Part shown: positions 61,842 through 64,000 of the stretch, piece after piece
Layout of the letters: each line of letters starts with the position of its first letter
How positions within the stretch are numbered: the stretch's first letter is position 1
NCBI RefSeq assembly: GCF_027925305.1
Contig: NZ_BSDR01000001.1
Location: forward strand, 523,001 to 587,000
Reading direction: 5' to 3'
Length of the DNA: 64,000 bases
Source: Desulforhabdus amnigena
GTDB taxonomy: Bacteria > Desulfobacterota > Syntrophobacteria > Syntrophobacterales > Syntrophobacteraceae
The notes under the pieces: generated by a model
The model's database searches: none
The model's input: the letters and a program-made list of their open reading frames with translations, nothing else
Told to the model about the DNA's origin: nothing
Translations under genes and position numbers: made by a program

Positions 61842-64000
61842 TCATACGCTCATCATGGGGTCCCGATCTACGGACAGCTGGACACGACGTAGCGCGGGAT
61901 GATTCTTGCCGCGGTTTAAAACCGTCTCTGTGAAAAGCTGCATCTCCCGGTTGGTCCACGCCTTGATGAAGAGATGCCAGCGGTAGCGGCTCTTCAGTTT
62001 TGCCAGGGGAGCGGGGGCGGGGCCAAGGACCGCCACATGACAGTCCTTGTCGCGCAGTTCCAAAGCCACTTCCCTGCAGAGCACTCCCAATTCCATCGCT
62101 GCCAGGCGGGTTGTCGTTTCATCGGACGCCGTGACCAGAAGCTTCAAAAAACGGGTAAAGGGAGGGTACTGGAGCTTTTCCCGCGATTCCAATTCCCTGG
62201 CGCAGAAGGAGGAGTAATCCATCCGGACGACGGATTCAATGGTGTAGTGGGTGGGATTGTAGGTCTGAAGAATGACCCGGCCCGGCTCTTCTCCCCTGCC
62301 GGCCCTGCCCGCCACCTGCATGAGAAGCTGCACCATGGTTTCTCCCGCGCGAAAGTCCGCAATCTGCAAGGCCGTATCCCCATTGATGATTCCAACGAGG
62401 GTGATGTTGGGGAAATCGTGGCCCTTGGCGATCATTTGAGTTCCGATGAGCACATCGGCTTGCCGCTGCCGGACGGCATCGAGGGACCTGACCATGTCCA
62501 GGGGGTGATTCACCGTGTCACGGTCGATGCGAACGATCCTTGCCGAGGGAAGGAGTTTCCGGACCTCTTCTTCCACACGTTCAGTACCGAATCCATGAGG
62601 GGTCAAAATAGTGTTTCCGCACTGGGGGCAGGCTTCCGGCACGGTCTGTTCCCATCCGCAATAATGACAGCGCAGCCGATCCGCCTTCTGGTGATAGGTG
62701 AGGCTCACACTGCAGGCGGTGCACTGGGGCACGTAGCCGCAGGAATTGCATAGATAAAAGGTCGCGAAACCTCTTCTGTTGAGAAAGAGAAGAGCCTGGC
62801 GGCCGTTCTGCTTGGTTTCCTCGAGGGCTTCCCGGAGCGGTTTTGAAAGAATTCTGTTTCCCCTCATTTCCCTGCGCATGTCCACCACCTGCAGGTCGGG
62901 AAGGGGACGGTCGAAAATGCGTCCGGGAAGTGTGAGCGTTGTATATCGGTTGTTTTGGCTATGATGAATCGACTGCAGAGAGGGGGTTGCAGAACCCAGC
63001 AGAATGGGAATTCCGAGCATGCTCGCCCTCATGAGTGCTGCATCCCGGGCGTGATAGCGGAGCCGGTCGTCCTGCTTGTAGGATGCGTCATGTTCTTCAT
63101 CCACAATGATGAGGCCGAGTCGCGGGATGGGCATGAAAATGGCGGAGCGGACTCCCAATACGACGTCTCTTTTGCCGCTCAGGATTTCGCTCCACTGGTC
63201 ATAGCGTGCCCCCGCCGGCAGCCCGCTGTGCCAGATGGCCAGGCGTGAGCCGAACCTTTGCCGGAAAAACGCTTCCATCTGTGTGCTGAGGGCGATTTCC
63301 GGGACGAGAATGAGAGCTCCTTTGCCCGCCGCTACGGTCTTTTCCACCAGTTGAAGATAGATTTCCGTTTTTCCGCTTCCCGTGACCCCGAAAAGCAGGA
63401 ACGGCTGAAAGCTTGACTGTTCGATGTGAGGCAGGATGGCCTCGAACACCTTTTTTTGATGTGGTGTGAGGGTGGGGGCGGGTGAGGGAGGAAGCGACTG
63501 TGCGCATTGGAATTCCCGGAATTCAACCGTTTCCAAGACTTGAACGGCGCCTTGTTTTTGCAGCTTTCTCACCCAGTAATCCAGGTTAGGGACGGTTTGG
63601 CGCAGAACCCGCAGGGGAAGCGTTCCTCCCGCATCGTCGAGAAGCTGCACCAGGAGTCGCAGAGGGACGCTGCGTTCCATCTGTTCAGATTCCGGGGGGG
63701 CGAGCAGCTGAAGGCTCTTGATTTTTTTCGGGCCCGGCTGAGGATTCTGCCATCTGAAGATGCGTTCGATGAGGGATTTTTCTTCCAACACCTTGAGTTT
63801 ATGGCGAATGTTTTTCTCGGAGGGAAGGGCCCGGGTGATCTCTTCAAGGGAAGTAGCGTCCCTTTCCGCCAGCAGTCCGAGAAGTGTGGAGTCTTTTTCC
63901 GCGGTGCACTTTTCTTTTCCTGTTGAAGTGAGAGCGAAAAGGGTTTGCGGAGAGCTTCCGGTTCCGGAGGGGAGGGCCGTCTGGAGCACTTCGCCGAGGG
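61842..64000 (-). CDS. priA: Primosomal replication protein N' (PriA helicase), N-terminus beyond window
   Basis: At least 719 residues are visible; the frame is open to the right edge, so the true start lies outside. Helicase motifs: GVTGSGKTEIY (Walker A), IVDEEHDASYK (DEEH box), LGSATPSLQS, and GTQMIAKGHDFPNITLVGII with QVAGRAGRGE. The zinc-binding insert has CNSCGYVPQCTACSVS and RCHYCGWEQTVPEACPQCG, with four C-x-x-C pairs. PriA reloads the replisome at stalled forks. Core gene; it lies 30 nt upstream of the radical SAM gene, same strand, so possibly co-transcribed. Confidence 0.95.
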   Translation of the reverse strand, partial: LGEVLQTALPSGTGSSPQTLFALTSTGKEKCTAEKDSTLLGLLAERDATSLEEITRALPSEKNIRHKLKVLEEKSLIERIFRWQNPQPGPKKIKSLQLLAPPESEQMERSVPLRLLVQLLDDAGGTLPLRVLRQTVPNLDYWVRKLQKQGAVQVLETVEFREFQCAQSLPPSPAPTLTPHQKKVFEAILPHIEQSSFQPFLLFGVTGSGKTEIYLQLVEKTVAAGKGALILVPEIALSTQMEAFFRQRFGSRLAIWHSGLPAGARYDQWSEILSGKRDVVLGVRSAIFMPIPRLGLIIVDEEHDASYKQDDRLRYHARDAALMRASMLGIPILLGSATPSLQSIHHSQNNRYTTLTLPGRIFDRPLPDLQVVDMRREMRGNRILSKPLREALEETKQNGRQALLFLNRRGFATFYLCNSCGYVPQCTACSVSLTYHQKADRLRCHYCGWEQTVPEACPQCGNTILTPHGFGTERVEEEVRKLLPSARIVRIDRDTVNHPLDMVRSLDAVRQRQADVLIGTQMIAKGHDFPNITLVGIINGDTALQIADFRAGETMVQLLMQVAGRAGRGEEPGRVILQTYNPTHYTIESVVRMDYSSFCARELESREKLQYPPFTRFLKLLVTASDETTTRLAAMELGVLCREVALELRDKDCHVAVLGPAPAPLAKLKSRYRWHLFIKAWTNREMQLFTETVLNRGKNHPALRRVQLSVDRDPMMSV

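Overview
The window looks like a piece of a Desulfobacterota (former Deltaproteobacteria) chromosome, most likely a syntrophic or sulfate-reducing fatty-acid/aromatic degrader. This is inferred from gene content: several acyl-CoA enzymes, a FadL-type porin, FdhD, a single-subunit molybdopterin enzyme, many sigma-54 activators and TetR regulators, and old IS remnants. No 16S or ribosomal marker is present, so the placement is tentative.

Layout. 1-5 kb: tail of a 3-hydroxyacyl-CoA dehydrogenase, a decayed HlyD fragment, a TetR regulator, a DisA_N/DAC-type protein, a small protein gene with a frameshift, and a divergent sigma-54 activator. 5.2-6.0 kb: first complete IS5-family element. 6-15 kb: a minus-strand run of DUF3141 hydrolase, DUF1003 membrane protein, RND adaptor, an RND permease fused to a TolC-like protein, and a small SUKH-like protein. 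15-23 kb: paralogues or remnants of the small-protein/regulator modules, a PAS protein, YitT, a glycogen phosphorylase with a large internal deletion, a second sigma-54 activator, and a MerR-TetR fusion regulator with a truncated thiolase start beside it. 23.6-35 kb: accessory DNA (IS remnants, YhcG-type nuclease, TetR, malic enzyme, broken FadL, FdhD, broken IS21 and other transposases).

35-41.5 kb is a compact operon: PadR repressor, a 1025-residue radical SAM / ArsM-like methyltransferase / DUF5714 fusion, and a three-gene SsuABC-like ABC importer. It is the best candidate for an undescribed system here. 41.8-51 kb repeats the MerR-TetR locus and drives an intact operon: a thiolase-like protein lacking the nucleophilic cysteine, a DUF35-enoyl-CoA hydratase fusion, acyl-CoA dehydrogenase, acyl-CoA synthetase, amidohydrolase and an OYE-family flavoenzyme. 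This resembles a side-chain-shortening route that may end in retro-aldol cleavage.

51.5-56 kb holds acetoacetyl-CoA synthetase and a cytoplasmic molybdopterin enzyme laid out like acetylene hydratase. 56-58.4 kb holds transposase debris, an XRE regulator and a second, apparently identical IS5 copy. The right end is more core-like: a Cys-rich unknown gene (frameshifted), tRNA-Thr(UGU), a B12-binding radical SAM protein and priA running off the edge.

Two themes recur. First, segmental duplication: MerR-TetR locus x2, small protein x3 plus a remnant, sigma-54 activator x2 plus a remnant, IS5 x2 plus an end remnant. Second, most frameshifts fall in homopolymer runs, so some apparent pseudogenes may be sequence errors.
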